Assembly (NCBI GenBank): GCA_029204225.1 | Contig: CM055103.1 | Span: forward strand, 52,865,538 to 52,929,537 | Direction: 5' to 3' | Source of the DNA: Diphasiastrum complanatum | Lineage: Eukaryota; Streptophyta; Lycopodiopsida; Lycopodiales; Lycopodiaceae | Length of the DNA: 64,000 bases | Shown here: piece after piece, positions 36,306-47,696 of the stretch | Layout: each line of letters opens with the position of its first letter | Position numbering within the stretch: position 1 is the first letter of the stretch | Made by a program: the position numbers and the translations under genes | The notes under the pieces: generated by a model | The model's input: only the letters and a program-made list of their open reading frames with translations | What the model was told of the DNA's origin: nothing | Database searches by the model: none

Positions 36306-36786
36306 TTAGTAGACTTCAGGTAGACTCGATAATAGAATTATGAGTGCATCAGAATCTTCTATGACTGAGCCAATTGCAGTCATCTGCTCCATAAGATTTT
36401 TGAAAGTGTTGAGGTAGCTCGAAACACTATCTACATCAGCCATTCTGAGGATAAAGAATTTCTTCCTCAGATGAAGCTTGGAAGTAACGTCTCTAATGTC
36501 GTAGAGAGTTGCTAGGATGTCCCATGCATCCTTAGCAGTCTGAGCAGCACGTATGTGGCTAATCTGAGTATCCTTGATGCTAAGTGTGATCATGGCAAAT
36601 GCTTCGCCATCTCTCAGTCTCCACTTGGTGATGTTGGCTGCATCACTTTCTGGTTTAAGCTCTGTGTCATCAACGATGTCCCACAGTTCTTTGGCTAGAA
36701 GTATAACCTTCATCTTGAATTTTCAGAGATGGTAGCTATCTCCATCGAGTTTGTCAATGAGAGATGAACTAGATGATGGATCCATT
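36306..36786 (-). pseudogene. Copia gag N-terminal half
   Basis: On the minus strand from ATG 36786: 'MDPSSSSSLIDKLDGDSY', a stop where a Trp is expected, then an open stretch with 'KMKVILLAKELWDIVDD', 'AWDILATLYDIRDVTSKL', 'FKNLMEQMTAIGSVIED' and 'ILLSSLPEVY'. It is close to the gag at 14588-15030 at nearly every position. It ends abruptly at about 36306, well before the zinc knuckle. The matching primer site and LTR are at 36918-37203. Confidence 0.88.
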
Positions 36787-36917
36787 CTGGTTGAACGAGA
36801 TCGTTGGTAGAAACAACGATTGTCGGAATACTTTTGGGTACGCATTTGCTAGAGAGATGTCTTGGTGGAAACAAGACTGATAATCTGCATTAGAAATGCA
36901 GACTACTAAAATGTCCA

Positions 36918-36928
36918 CTCTGATACCA
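36918..36928 (-). other. copia primer binding site (minus strand)
   Basis: The minus strand reads TGGTATCAGAG between the LTR end (TTTTATGACA) and the gag start at 36786. Confidence 0.85.
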
Positions 36929-37203
36929 TGTCATAAAACTTGGGGATGACCGGCAGCGGAAGCTCGAAGCTCTGAGTGTAGACGTGTATGAACGAAAACA
37001 CAATAGTTAGCAGCAAAAATATTCAAGAAGAATGATTCATACAAAATTGCACAAATGAACATTACAGTAGTGAGACAACACTTTGATTAATATTAACAGT
37101 GAGTACAATGGCTTGAAGTAATAACTTCAACTTGTTGAGCGTGATAACGCTGGCTACAGATAACTCTGATTATAAAATCTTACTTAGCTTGATTCAGCTA
37201 GTA
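36929..37203 (-). repeat. Copia 5' LTR end, family B copy 2
   Basis: Plus-strand start TGTCATAAAACTTGGGG, the reverse of an LTR ending ...GTTTTATGACA. It is repeated at 33434-33715. The LTR may extend further right, past a (TA)n tract at about 37205, but there is no second copy to define it. Confidence 0.82.
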
Positions 37204-37339
37204 GTATATATATATTTACAAGTATCAAGAGACAAATATCTTATAAGCCTTAAATGCCATTTACTCCAGTCTTTGTATATGTACAAAAAGTAGGTAATCG
37301 CCCTTGGGATATTTAGCTATTAGGTTTGATGATAAGTTG

Positions 37340-38330
37340 GCGACGACGGTCTGCCAATGTAGGGAGAAACCCAAAGGTGTCCTTAGATTGAAGGTATGTA
37401 AATCCGGAAGGTGCCTCTAGAGCGAAGGCAGGAAATATACAAAAAAGACAAAGAAATCATGAGGTATCTACGCAAAAGCAATACATCCAAAAACTTGTAA
37501 GTTTGATAAAGAAGATTTGGTACCTGTCCAAACTTTGAATGGTTTTGGTTGAGAGGCCTTTAGTAGGACATTTGTTCTAAATATAGGTTGCTGTTGAAAT
37601 AGCTTCAGCCTAGAAGTAGTAATGCTTTATTGACTAGAACAGAGGTTTTCAAGGCTTTACTAGACTCAGAATAGCAATATGCCAATCTATATAAGTAACC
37701 ATGCCTCTTGCCGAGTGCAAGGATCTTATTACTCCTATCAATAAATTTGTATTGATCAAATTCAAATTTTATCTTATGACCTAAATCTGTAATTCTACTT
37801 ATAACAAATTTGTAGAGAGTTTAGGAATATATAAGACCTTTGACAGCATTTTGAATTGATCATGCTGGAATTGCAATCATAGTACCTTCACCTTCAATAG
37901 TGTGAGTATTATTGTCACCAAGATGAAAAAATTTCTTCGTGCTGTAAGGCGTGTTCTCACGTTGATTGGTCATATGTTGTGCTGCTATAGAATCCAAAAA
38001 CCATAAATCATCCAAAAATGCACTTTGATCTTTGACCAAAAATGCACCTTCATCCACTTCGACCTGGGGAGATGATGAAACTGTGTTTGCTTGTTGATCA
38101 GGTTGTTTGGCTATATTCTTCGCTTGGAGAATTCGGCAATCCTTGATCTCATGGTTACTTCGCTTGCAATACCTACAAAACATCTTCTTCTTCGATTGTG
38201 GCTCTGATGATTGTGCTTGACTTTGAGTCTGTTTCTAATTCGTTGCAGCCTTCTTGGAGCTTTTATCCTTTTGTCTCTTAATGCATTTGTTGACATATAG
38301 AGCCTGAGAGGAGGAAGTGGAGGGAGTGTC
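37340..38330 (-). pseudogene. Copia zinc knuckle, protease and shortened integrase
   Basis: Read on the minus strand: knuckle 'CRYCKRSNHEIKDC', acidic linker, protease start 'LWFLDSIAAQHMTN' (DSGA altered to DSIA), then in broken frames the protease-integrase connector ('KFVISRITDLGHKIKFEF', 'KRHGYLYRL'). A jump follows to the integrase C-terminus ('KPFKVWTGTKSSLSNLQVF'). The HHCC region and DDE core are missing. It lies immediately after the RNase H of the next element and must therefore be a separate copia. Confidence 0.78.
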
Positions 38331-38340
38331 TTGACTTCTC

Positions 38341-39005
38341 CTATTGTCTTCTTGCAGCAACATAGTGATAACTGTAGTACTTTAGAGGTATGTATTTTGT
38401 CTTGGAATGGAAGACAGGATCCTGGGATAGATAGATGTCACTCTGAGAGTCCAGCATCATCGTGCTTGGCCCTTCTTGTGGTATCCCGATTGCCTCCAGC
38501 ATCATCTGCAGCCACACTACCTCATTCGCCACCTTTGAAGCTGTGACATATTCAGCTTCGCAAGAGGATGGAGCCACCAAGGTTTGCTTTTTGCATATCC
38601 AGCTGATTGCAGTTCCGCACGCTATTGTACATCCTCCAGTGATGGACTTGTTGTCATCTTTGCAGCTTGCCCAGCTTGCATCACTGTAGTGGTGCAGTTC
38701 GAATCTTTTTTCTTCGTTTTCAGCTCTGTAGATTAATCTCATATTCTAGGTACCCTTCAGATACTGTAGGATTCGTTTTGCCATTTGCCAATGTGCCAGG
38801 CCAGGATTGGAAGAGAATTGGCTCAAGGCGTAAACAGAGAAAGCTAAATTGGGTTTGGTACAAAGACTACCGATTAAGTTCTGGTAGGGTATATCTACCA
38901 TCTTCTATTCTTCCTCTTCCATTTTTGGGCAATCCTATTTCATGAGCTTAGCTCCAGCTATCATTGGTGTGACATTTTCTTTGCAGTCCATCATGTGGTA
39001 CCGCC
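38341..39005 (-). pseudogene. Copia RT tail and RNase H
   Basis: Minus strand. RT tail motifs 'NLIGSLCTKPNLAFSVYAL' and 'AHWQMAKRILQYLKGT' are followed by RNase H: 'HHYSDASWASCKDDNKS' (Asp), 'VAPSSCEAEYVTAS' (Glu) and 'MMLDSQSDIYLSQDPVF' (Asp kept, DNQ changed to DSQ). It ends at 38341 with 'YYSYHYVAARRQ', short of the usual 'TKAL' tail. A stop or two break the RT tail. It continues the element read from 40913 leftwards. Confidence 0.87.
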
Positions 39006-39513
39006 TTAGCACTTTTTTGTGGCATATTTTGACTGACTCAAGTGTATTTCGCCCTTTGTTCGATCTCTTCTGATCTCCAGCCCAAGGCATTTTGTTGCTT
39101 CTACAAGATCTGTGATTTCGTAGCTTTTAGAAATCTGACTCTTTGTGTCTTTGATCAGCATTAAGGAATTTCCTATCATTAGCGAATCATCCACAAAAAT
39201 GGTCAGTATCACAAAATCTTTTCCTACTCTTTTGATGTAGACATTGCAGTCTGGTTGAGTAGGATTGAAGTCAAGAGACTTCAGAAGACCATCAAGCTTT
39301 TTATACCAAGCTCCTAATGTCTGTTTCAGACCAAAGATGCCTCTCTGCAACTGACAGACATATTGTCGATTGTCAGGGTCTTCATAGTCTTTGTGTTGTG
39401 TGGCATATGCAAGGAGCAGTCGTATGCTTGTCATCTTGACCATGGGCGAATATGTGTCGAAATAATCAACACCATATCTCTACGTGTAGCCCTTCACGAC
39501 AAGCCTTGCTTTG
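39006..39513 (-). pseudogene. Copia RT with deleted fingers
   Basis: Minus strand. 'KARLVVKGYT' (stop) 'RYGVDYFDTYSPMVKM' is the RT start. It then passes directly to 'QLQRGIFGLKQTLGAWYKK', losing the 'MDVKTAFLNGD' region that carries the first catalytic Asp. The second catalytic motif is kept as 'LTIFVDDSLMIGNS' (FVDD for YVDD). It also lacks the segment joining integrase to RT. It cannot be active. Confidence 0.88.
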
Positions 39514-39529
39514 ATCTAAAGTAGGATCA

Positions 39530-40913
39530 TTTACATCAACATCAAGAAGGTTAGATCCATCCACACCTTTATCAATCATGCTTGAAGACACTTTTGAAAT
39601 TTTTCCCTCATCAAAGATGACATCTCTACCAACAATCACTTTGTTAGTAGAAGGACTTGTAGGCTTTACTCACCTCACTATATCCAACAAAAATACCTCT
39701 TCTTGAAGATGGATCCTCCTTGGTCCTATCATCAAGAGTAATGTTGACAAAGCATGTGCATCCAAAGGTTCTTAGAAAGTTGACACTCGGCCTCCTCTTG
39801 GAATAGCATCTCAAAAGGTGTCCTTCCATCCAAAATATCACTCGACCACCTATTGCACAAGAAATTGGCACACAACAAAGCTTGATCCCAAAATGGTTTC
39901 TCAAGATTAGCACTTAACCTCATGGATTTAGCACTTTCACATAAATTCCAACTATTCCTTTCAGCCACTCCATTTATTTGTGGGGTCCTTGATGTTGTAT
40001 ACTCCCTCTTGATCCCATGCTCATCACAAAAGGCCTTGAACTTGGTAGATATAAACTCACCACCATTGTCACTCCTTAAGCACTTGATCCTTGTGGAAAT
40101 TGGTTCTCCCTTGCATTCTTGAACTTGATAAAGACATCATACACTTCATCCTTGCTCTTTAGTAGATAGATCCAACAAAATACTAAAATCATCAATGAAC
40201 GTTACATACATCTTAGCTCCACTATTGCTAATTATAGTAAATTCATGAATATCTGAATGTACAAGTTGAAAAGGCTTTGTAGATCTAGATGTAGATCTAG
40301 TATAAGGTAGTCTATGTGACTTAGACAAAGCACAAGACTCACAAGCATGATTGATGCCACTTAAGGATCTTGGAAGACCTATCAAGACCTTTTTTCTAGT
40401 CATTACCTCAAATGACTTGAAGCTGAGGTGTCTCATCCTTTTATGCCAAACATCTTGAATAGGTATTTGCTTTCTTTCAACAAATCCAACTTGGTTAGCA
40501 ATAACACAAGTGTCTAGTTTGAACAACTTCCCTTGCCTTTTACCTTTTCCAATCAAGACATCATTTTCTTGATCATACTCAACCTTGAGGCCCTTACTTA
40601 GCATTTGACTCACACTAAGAAAATTCTTGGTAATAGATGGAATAAACAAGACATCCTCCAAATGAACATTCCTATTTGTAGAGAGAGAGATAGGAATTGT
40701 GCCAATTCCTTTGATTGCACACTCACCATCATTGGCCATGTAGATCACCCTCTTGTCATCTCCATATGCCAACAAAGAAGTGAAGTACTCTTTGTGAAAA
40801 GTCATGTGTGAACTTGCTCCACTATCAATCCACCAAGGATCTAGATCTCCATCACTAGCAAGCATACATGAAGACATCACAAAAGCATCATCATTTGGAT
40901 CTTGAACATCCAA
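39530..40913 (-). pseudogene. Copia protease and near-complete integrase
   Basis: Minus strand. An open frame 40913-40146 holds the protease start 'WWIDSGASSHMTFHKEY', the connector 'DVLFIPSITKNFLSVS', HHCC ('VWHKRMRHLSFKSF', 'HACESCALSKSHRL') and the first DDE Asp ('LVHSDIHEF'). After frameshifts near 40150 and 40095 the core continues with 'CLRSDNGGEFISTKF' and 'INGVAERNSWNLCES', so all three acidic residues remain. The C-terminus 'LRTFGCTCFVNITL' and 'GIFVGYSEVSKAYKSF' follows in yet another frame. Gag is absent: at about 40920 the sequence changes to a plus-strand copia. Confidence 0.88.
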
Positions 40914-40939
40914 CCATCCTCATCAAGAGTAAGATTACC

Positions 40940-41428
40940 TTGCTTGTCTCCTTGATCTCTCCTCTTCTTGTAGCAATCACTTTTGATGAACCTACAAGTG
41001 TATATGAAGCAAGGAAAGAAGAGGAGTGGATCCAAGCAATGGATCTTGAGTATCAAGCTCTTATGAAGAATGAAACATCTATTGGAGGATCTTCTTGTGT
41101 AGATGATGCTATGCAAGAAGATGGATGTTTTCATGAATTTACAGCAAGTAACGGATCTGGAAAACAAAGTTTCTTCAATGACTTTGATGATCAAGTTGAT
41201 GATCAAGAGGTTGATCTCAAAGGGCTTCAACTAGTCAAAAGAAAAGTTGGCAATTTGGAACTAGTCAGGAGCATCAAAGGAGAGTCAATTGGAAAAGATG
41301 TTATGGATCTATTTTTTCAGGTTATTGAAAGGAGCAGAAAGGAAGTGTTTTTCAAGTCTACTTACTTTTTCTATCTCATGTTTGAGCTATTTCATGTGGA
41401 TGTGTGTAAATTGTCAATAAATGGTTAA
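40940..41428 (+). pseudogene. Chimeric copia reading frame: RT start joined to unknown sequence
   Basis: The open frame 40868-41428 (186 codons) contains a copia RT start, 'FDEPTSVYEARKEEEWIQAM' and 'LEYQALMKN', but from about 41090 the sequence no longer resembles RT. It reads 'SSCVDDAMQEDGCFHEF', 'FNDFDDQVDDQEVDLKG' and 'LQLVKRKVGNLELVRSIKG', ending in a hydrophobic stretch 'STYFFYLMFELFHVDVC'. No known domain was recognised. It is followed by a second open frame that ends as RNase H, so roughly 700 bp of unknown sequence stands where the RT core should be. It could be captured host sequence, an insertion, or badly scrambled pol. Confidence 0.6.
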
Positions 41429-41479
41429 ACTAGCTACATTGGTGAGCATCATTTTGATGTTGGATTTGTATTAGAATTC

Positions 41480-41950
41480 TTGGTTGGTTTTGCTGATGGA
41501 AATGAAGCTATTGAAGGTTCATTATGTCACTCATTCATGTCCAAGTCATCAAGTGATGATGGCATTTTATTGCAAGATGGAGATGGATGCTCATTCATGG
41601 AATTTGATGGTGGATACAAGGCAACAAAGGACAAAGGAGGAGACATGCAAGCAAAATTTGATCACTCACATTTATTGTTTGTTTGCTGTATTTTTCCAAA
41701 GAGTTCAGAGTTGGAAGCATGGAGGAATCATCTCATTTTCATTCTATGTGATTCTTCATTGCTCATTGAAGTAGTATTGCAATATTTTATGAGGGAGCAA
41801 GTCATTGCAAAGGAGGTGGAGCTTCAACATGTGTCCTCAAGCGAATGTCTAGCTGATATCATCACCAAAGCATTGGGAAAGGACTTGTTCATGAAGCATA
41901 GGACATCAGTTGGAGTGTCTATGCTAAAACTAGTTGAAGAGGTAGTGTGA
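41480..41950 (+). pseudogene. Unknown sequence ending as copia RNase H tail
   Basis: Open frame of 156 codons. The first two thirds is unrecognised ('MVGFADGNEAIEGSLCHS', 'FMEFDGGYKATKDKGGDM'). The last 50 residues match the C-terminus of copia RNase H: 'FMREQVIAKEVELQHVSS', 'ECLADIITKALGKDLFM' and 'HRTSVGV'. The catalytic RNase H residues are absent apart from a possible 'LCDSS' echo of CDNQS. The stop is followed by LTR-like sequence. With the frame at 40868-41428 it forms a plus-strand unit of about 1 kb with few stops. Confidence 0.65.
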
Positions 41951-42570
41951 AAGATTCAACTATTCAAGTACCAAAATAGTCTACTCGAAGACTCCTTTCA
42001 AAGCTTTCTATGGCTACAAACCAAGTCTAAGACACCTATCATGTACTGTTAGTACATCCATGCTTATACATGCAAATAATATCCAATGTAAGCTTTGTAG
42101 GCCCAAAAGGAGCTATTAGCCTTAAGAACAAGGCGGTTCCCTCTTTAGGCCCTTCAAAGTTATTAATAAGGATAATAGGCCAATCAGTGCCCAATGTAGT
42201 TTAAATAATACTTAACAAGGGCTAACTATCCCTCAAGATAGTTATGTTTAGTTAAGTAAGAGAATTGTCTATAACTAGGCAAGAGACATCATTTTGTGAA
42301 TCTTTTGGCTCATTCACAAGTAAGAGCTTCTAGCTTCTTTGTGAATGTGAGCCATAGGGATCTCCATTGCTAGGTCTCATGTGCCCTATCTACATGAATC
42401 CATGCTCATTTGCATTTCTTTGTACTCTTCTTTTCATTTCTATTGTGATTCTATGGAGATCTTTCTGTTTCTAGCTTTCTATGAATATGCTATTTTGAAT
42501 GCTTTGTACTTTTCTTGCTCTTAGCTTTACTTCCATTGTAATTGCTATTTTCTTAGATTTTGCACATGAC
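41951..42570 (+). repeat. Probable copia LTR between RNase H and a primer site
   Basis: The position after an RNase H end and before a primer-like site at 42577 argues for an LTR of about 600 bp ending ACATGACA. The left end (near GTGTGAAAGATTC) is not defined and no second copy is in the window. Confidence 0.45.
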
Positions 42571-42576
42571 ATTTCT

Positions 42577-42588
42577 TGGTGTCAGAGC
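42577..42588 (+). other. copia primer site variant
   Basis: TGGTGTCAGAGC, one base from TGGTATCAGAGC. No gag follows within the next kilobase. Confidence 0.6.
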
Positions 42589-44024
42589 ATAGATCCTAAA
42601 TTTATATTGATTCTATGTGAATTTCATTGGATTTGATAAGTTTTTTGCATTTGTAGCTTTCTTTTTGACAATTTTTAACTTTGAGTTTTTCAGATCTGTT
42701 CAAATGAATGTTTAGAATTCCATTTAGTTTTCTATTTCTAATTTGATTCCATAAGTTTGTAGAGCTTTGTCTTAGCTTTCATTTGCACCAATTTTCAAGG
42801 CATTTGGATAAGAGATTCAAAAGTTACTGCACTTTTCCCAAAAGCTGTCAAAATAGGTGACTAAAATATTCATTTCACTTTGTTTGCATTTTTCAGATTT
42901 TATTTGAGATTTAATCTCAATTTTATATCCATAGGATTCTAGAGCATTGTTTTAGCTTTGATCTGATCTATATGGCAGGTTATTTGGATTAGTATCTAAA
43001 GAGCTATGACAATTCTTGGTTCCTAGTTCTAGTTTTGCTAGTTTTCTTTCTTAAAAAATTTCAGACCTGTTATGTTGTAAATTTGACCTATCAAATCAAC
43101 TCAATCATTGATCTGATCATATAGACTAATAGAGCTTGTTGTTAGCTCAAAGCTATTGAGTTTGTGTGATTTGGATCAATATTGAGGAAGTTATGATCAA
43201 AATTAGTGGAGATAGGTCAGAATTGCCAGAATTTTGAAAACTTTTTGTTGAATTTTCCCAAGTGAGAGAGAAGTAGTTCATTTTTCGATTTTGAAGTTTT
43301 GTTTCTTTTGTAAAAAAAAATTTGATTATTCATTTCGAAGTTTAATAGTAAAAAAAACCTAACCCTACCTACCTATAGTCCTAACCTAAACCTGGCCCTA
43401 AACCCTCTACCCAATAAACCTAATTGTTAGCAACAAAGTAAAATCAAAGTAAAATAGAACACCGTGGCATGTGTATTGTGAGTCCACTATGAGTACTTGT
43501 TAATAAACCCCTACCATGGCATGTGTGTTATAAGTCCATGGGTAGAAACTTAATTAAATTCTAAACTTCTAAGTTAGAAAACTTAACTTAGAGAACTTAA
43601 ACTTAGAAACTTAAGCTTAGAAAATAAAAGATTCTAAGCTATCTTGAGTTCTAAGTTTAGAGTCTTAGGCTTTCTAAGTTAGAAGTTGAGAAGTTTAGAA
43701 CTCTTAGAATTGCAAGTTTTAGAAATTAATCCCATAAGTTAGTAGAAGCTTATGGAAGGCCCTTCTTGCTATAAGAAGAGAGGCATTTCCCTTGTAAAAT
43801 AACACATCGAGATTATGCTAAATTGCTCTTTATTTGAGCTACTGAGGTATTAGCTTTTCAATGGTTGACAATCATTAAAAAAATTACAGGCAATCAGTAA
43901 CAAGATTCACCTTTTGCAAGTGTCAAAGGTTCAGTGGTGGGTACAATAACAATCATGTCACGGCAAAATTGAAAAAGGAGATCATAATGAGATTTGAAAA
44001 AGAACCCACCCCTATAAACAAGGT

Positions 44025-44027
<3 letters not shown>
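42589..44027. other. Leader-like and low-complexity spacer
   Basis: No gag or other gene. 42600-43250 is leader-like and repeats words such as TTTTTCAGATCTG / TTTCAGACCTG. 43355-43420 has telomere-like CCTAAACC and CCCTAAACCCT words. 43555-43740 is packed with TTCTAAGTT / AACTTAGAA in both orientations. Confidence 0.55.

Positions 44028-44055
<28 letters not shown>
44028..44055. repeat. Poly-G homopolymer, 28 bases
   Basis: An uninterrupted run of 28 G. The exact length is likely to be imprecise because such runs are hard to sequence. Confidence 0.9.
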
Positions 44056-45459
44056 AGATGAGAGGCCAAGAAAGAGAGAATTGATGTTTGGGGAGGATTG
44101 TTGATTAAGATTGTGGAGAGTTGTCAATTGCTACTAGTTGTGTGAGAGAAATACTTCAATGTTGTGAGAGTTAGGCCTACTTCCTGAACATCTGTAAAGA
44201 GACTTATGGCTTCACTCCTCTTTGTGTGGAAAAACAGGGTCCCATCTTGTGTGGGAATATGGTGTTGAGAGTATTGTGTGGTGATGAGAGCATACTTATC
44301 CACTTGTTAACAGTGTTCGTTGCACACATTCAAGTTTGTTATGCTACCATTTGTAGATTGTGTCTCTGATGTAAAATGTGCTATTACATTTGGTACTAAT
44401 CTGAATTTTCAATATTCCTTGATCAGTGAATTTGTAGTGGATTTGCTATTGTAGAGCTTAGTTAGGCATCATCTATATATATATATATATATATATATAT
44501 GCATTCCAATATTGTTCTTGTAATATGAAATTGCTATCTAGATTGAAGAGCTGAAATTCTCTTCTTTACATTACATTCAATTTTAATGTGGTATCCAATA
44601 TACCCAATGGCAAGACAACTAGATGTTAGAATGCCTACTCATTTTTGCCCTTTTGTTGTTGATGTTATGCAATCAATCTGGATTTAATTTGATCATGATT
44701 TAGATCCTATAAAGTTTGATTTGACATAAAATCTGGTAAATTTGAAATGATTAAAACTATAGATGGATCTTATACGATGGACGATTTGATATATCAAAGC
44801 TAGTTTGATCTAATGTTGAATTGATGAATCTCATCCATTTTGAATCCAATGTCCCTAGGTGATTTTCAGATTAATCTCTTTCTATATGCATTGACCCTTG
44901 AGGATTATCTATTTAGGATTTATCAATTTTTTTATTTGGATTTCAAAGTTGTGTAATTTATTGTGTAGATTCATGGGGTTGAATACAATTTGTTACGGCT
45001 TGGTTTGTTGGATCTGTAAATTTGTGCTTCTCATGATAACAATTGTGCTCTTAGTTTCTATACATGCTTTTGCCACAACTACTTCTAGCAATCATGTTTC
45101 TAATCTAATCCAATTTACGATGTACATAAACAAAATACTACATTCACACAAAAATGTGCAAACAATGAAATGAAACATTGATTTTTCATTCACTCTACTT
45201 TGGAAAAGGTCAATAGTATTGTCATAATTTGCTACCATTCACATGAAAAAGGCATGCCATTGTCCAAGTATATTTTTTACTATATGTTAAGACCGCTCCC
45301 TTTTGAATATAACTTTTCCTTTAGTGACTTTACTTTTGTTAAAGAGTGTCAAGTTTGTTGGATTTCAAAGCTCAATGGAAATCCCTTTTAATGAGCATCC
45401 TGAAGCTATAAATACTCAAAAAAACCAAAAAAAAAAATCAAAATCATATATATAGAAGA
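44056..45459. other. Spacer, no gene seen
   Basis: AT-rich, with a (TA)n tract at about 44477-44500. The open frame at 44898-45173 is hydrophobic and unrecognised, and is probably chance. Confidence 0.55.
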
Positions 45460-46187
45460 TTGAAGTTTGTTTTTGACCCCTAAGTATTGAAATAGATTTT
45501 GATCCTAGCCTAGGTCGACTGATCGAATCGACTCGAATCTTTTTGACCTGATGCTTATTTCGACTCGGCACCTATTTCAACCCGGCACTTGTTTCAATCC
45601 AACACTTGTTTCGATTCTGCACCTATTTTGACCGTCACTTATTTCAATATTGTCAACTGTTCCAACCTGCGTCGCAATCAGAGGACAACGTTAACAATTC
45701 ATCTACCATGTACTTTCTGAGTGCTATCTAAAACGATTGCTATCTAACATAGAACAGATCAAGTAGAACTAATAAAGATGTATAATAATACTTACTTGTA
45801 CTCAGTCATTGATCCACAATTATCATCAAAACAGTATACATCAGTAGGTAGAATATCGATTTGAAGGGGGTCAAGCAATGCACCAACAAAAAGTGCTCAC
45901 GCATTTTTGAAACTTGCGTGCGCTTTTCACACCTCTGTACTCTGATCTATTAATATCAGTTTTGTTCCAATCAAGAATGCAATTTTGTCTCACACTACTG
46001 TCTATTCTTGCATTGATGTACTGATTAATCTTTCTTCAATCTTACTAGCTATCTGACATACTACCGATCCAACGGCACGCTCACGCAATCTCATTTTGCT
46101 GTCAATAACCCAGAGTATTCATCTTTGAGTGAATCCATCCATAGCTTCTCCTTTGAACATCCAATCATTCACCATCCATTTTTGACA
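45460..46187 (+). repeat. Copia 5' LTR with TTTCGACCC-type iterations
   Basis: Ends TTTTTGACA at 46187 against a perfect primer site. Its left part (45460-45665) repeats variants of TATTTCGACTCGGCACC / TTTCAACCCGGCAC at least seven times at intervals of roughly 20 bp. The left boundary is unknown. Confidence 0.6.
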
Positions 46188-46199
46188 TGGTATCAGAGC
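46188..46199 (+). other. copia primer binding site
   Basis: Exact TGGTATCAGAGC after the LTR end TTTGACA. Confidence 0.9.
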
Positions 46200-46300
46200 T
46201 TGTGGTTTAGTAATCGACACTTCGGGCATCATTTGGAAGTGTGTAGATAGCCAGTTGTATTCAACATCGTTGTTTCTACCAGCAATGTCTCCTCTCCAAA

Positions 46301-46568
46301 ATGGAACCTACTCCTAGTTCATCTCTAAAACTCGATGGAGATAAATATCATCTTTTTAAGTTCAAGATGAAGTTAGTATTGCTTGCAAAAAGAATTGTGG
46401 GACATTGCTGAAGGCACTGAGATCAAACCAGAGGTCAATTTGCTAGTTAGTAAAAGGAGGCTATGTATGAATGAGCCAACTGTTAAAAAGTGGGATTTGA
46501 GGACCCTACAAAGATTATTGCAAAGTTTCGGCATGCAATCATTAATTCAACCATTAATGAAACCCTAA
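46301..46568 (+). pseudogene. Copia gag N-terminal scrap
   Basis: From ATG 46301: 'MEPTPSSSLKLDGDKYHL' and 'KFKMKLVLLAK', then a one-base shift to 'KELWDIAEGTEIKPEV' (in the frame 46383-46568). After that the similarity fades. It is the same Gag clade as the other three copies, with only about 60 codons left. The rest of the element is absent. Confidence 0.78.
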
Positions 46569-47696
46569 CTTGAAGGTACAATATGTTACTCACACTGTTA
46601 CGTGCACGTCCTGCATATAGGATTCGGTATAATCCTAGACTTGGAATACAGTACTCCAATATGCGAGATTATTGGTTACGCTTCATTATTTTGAACTAGG
46701 CCATTAATGTAATTAATAACCTTGTGAGGCCCAATCACATATGTGGAGCTACTGCATGGGTTAGGACGACTATTGACATGTGTGTAGAGTATCAATAGTA
46801 ATGAAAAGCACTTTGGAAAATATTCTTGGCTTACATGGGGCCATGCCTATGGATTATTGTCAATATTAGCCAGTTTATGACGGGTTTTCAAGGTTTTGCT
46901 TGTATCTCTCATAACTTGTGGGGGAAGAATATGCTAGTACAGATATATGTTTATGTACAAGATCATAATGAGGTTGTTTTCATATGCACATGAATAATCT
47001 TGTTTGATCTACTATGTATTTCTAGTTGGTGCACTTGAACCAATTGGTGAACATAGACATATGAACTAGTATTGCTCAAAAACATTTACTTGTAGGTTAA
47101 TGAGTCTTTTTAACGAAGGGTCAACTTATTGACTCATAAATGATCTAGAAAAAAATCTAATATGGTGTTATGTTAATATAAGTGGGGCCTACACCTGGAC
47201 ATTTTGAGATTTCTAAGGATTGACAATGAACTTGAGTAGTTAAAATATTCCTAGAGTAGATGCAACTCATAGCCATGCGTGCTTACATGAGTTGCATGCA
47301 TGGCCTGCATGACTTGCCCTACTTGATGATGACATGCATAAATTATAAGATCCATCTGGAGTTGCATGCATGCACTTCCTTTCTATATTTGTGGGTTTTT
47401 CAAAGGTTCAAAATTAGGTAACTTTAATTATTAATTTAAAAAATTTAAGGTTTTATTCAAGCCTTTTATCAACTTCATAGAAATCTTCTGGGTTTTTATG
47501 AGTTTGGCTTGAACAATTTTACGAGCACTAGTGAAGACCTGGCCTTACGGTCCTTATGAACTAGGAGGGCCCAAGGGAGTTGTTTTGAAGCAGAGGTGGA
47601 ATGCACAAGGGAAACATACCTGCCAATTGCAAGTTTTCTTTACGATTATTATTGTTTTGTTTAGCCGCAAAATTCTTACATGGACATTCCATGTGC
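46569..47696. other. Spacer, no gene seen
   Basis: No recognisable coding sequence. The short CATGCATG-rich piece at about 47275-47375 is simple repeat. Confidence 0.5.

Noticed and set aside
43355-43420. CCTAAACC and CCCTAAACCCT words suggesting an interstitial telomere repeat
   Set aside because: Only a few scattered, imperfect units; not a tandem array.
43894-44127. Proline-rich minus-strand open frame
   Set aside because: The proline run is just the poly-G tract read on the other strand.
44898-45173. Hydrophobic 91-codon frame as a membrane protein gene
   Set aside because: AT-rich sequence gives hydrophobic codons by chance; no start context, family motif or neighbour supports it.
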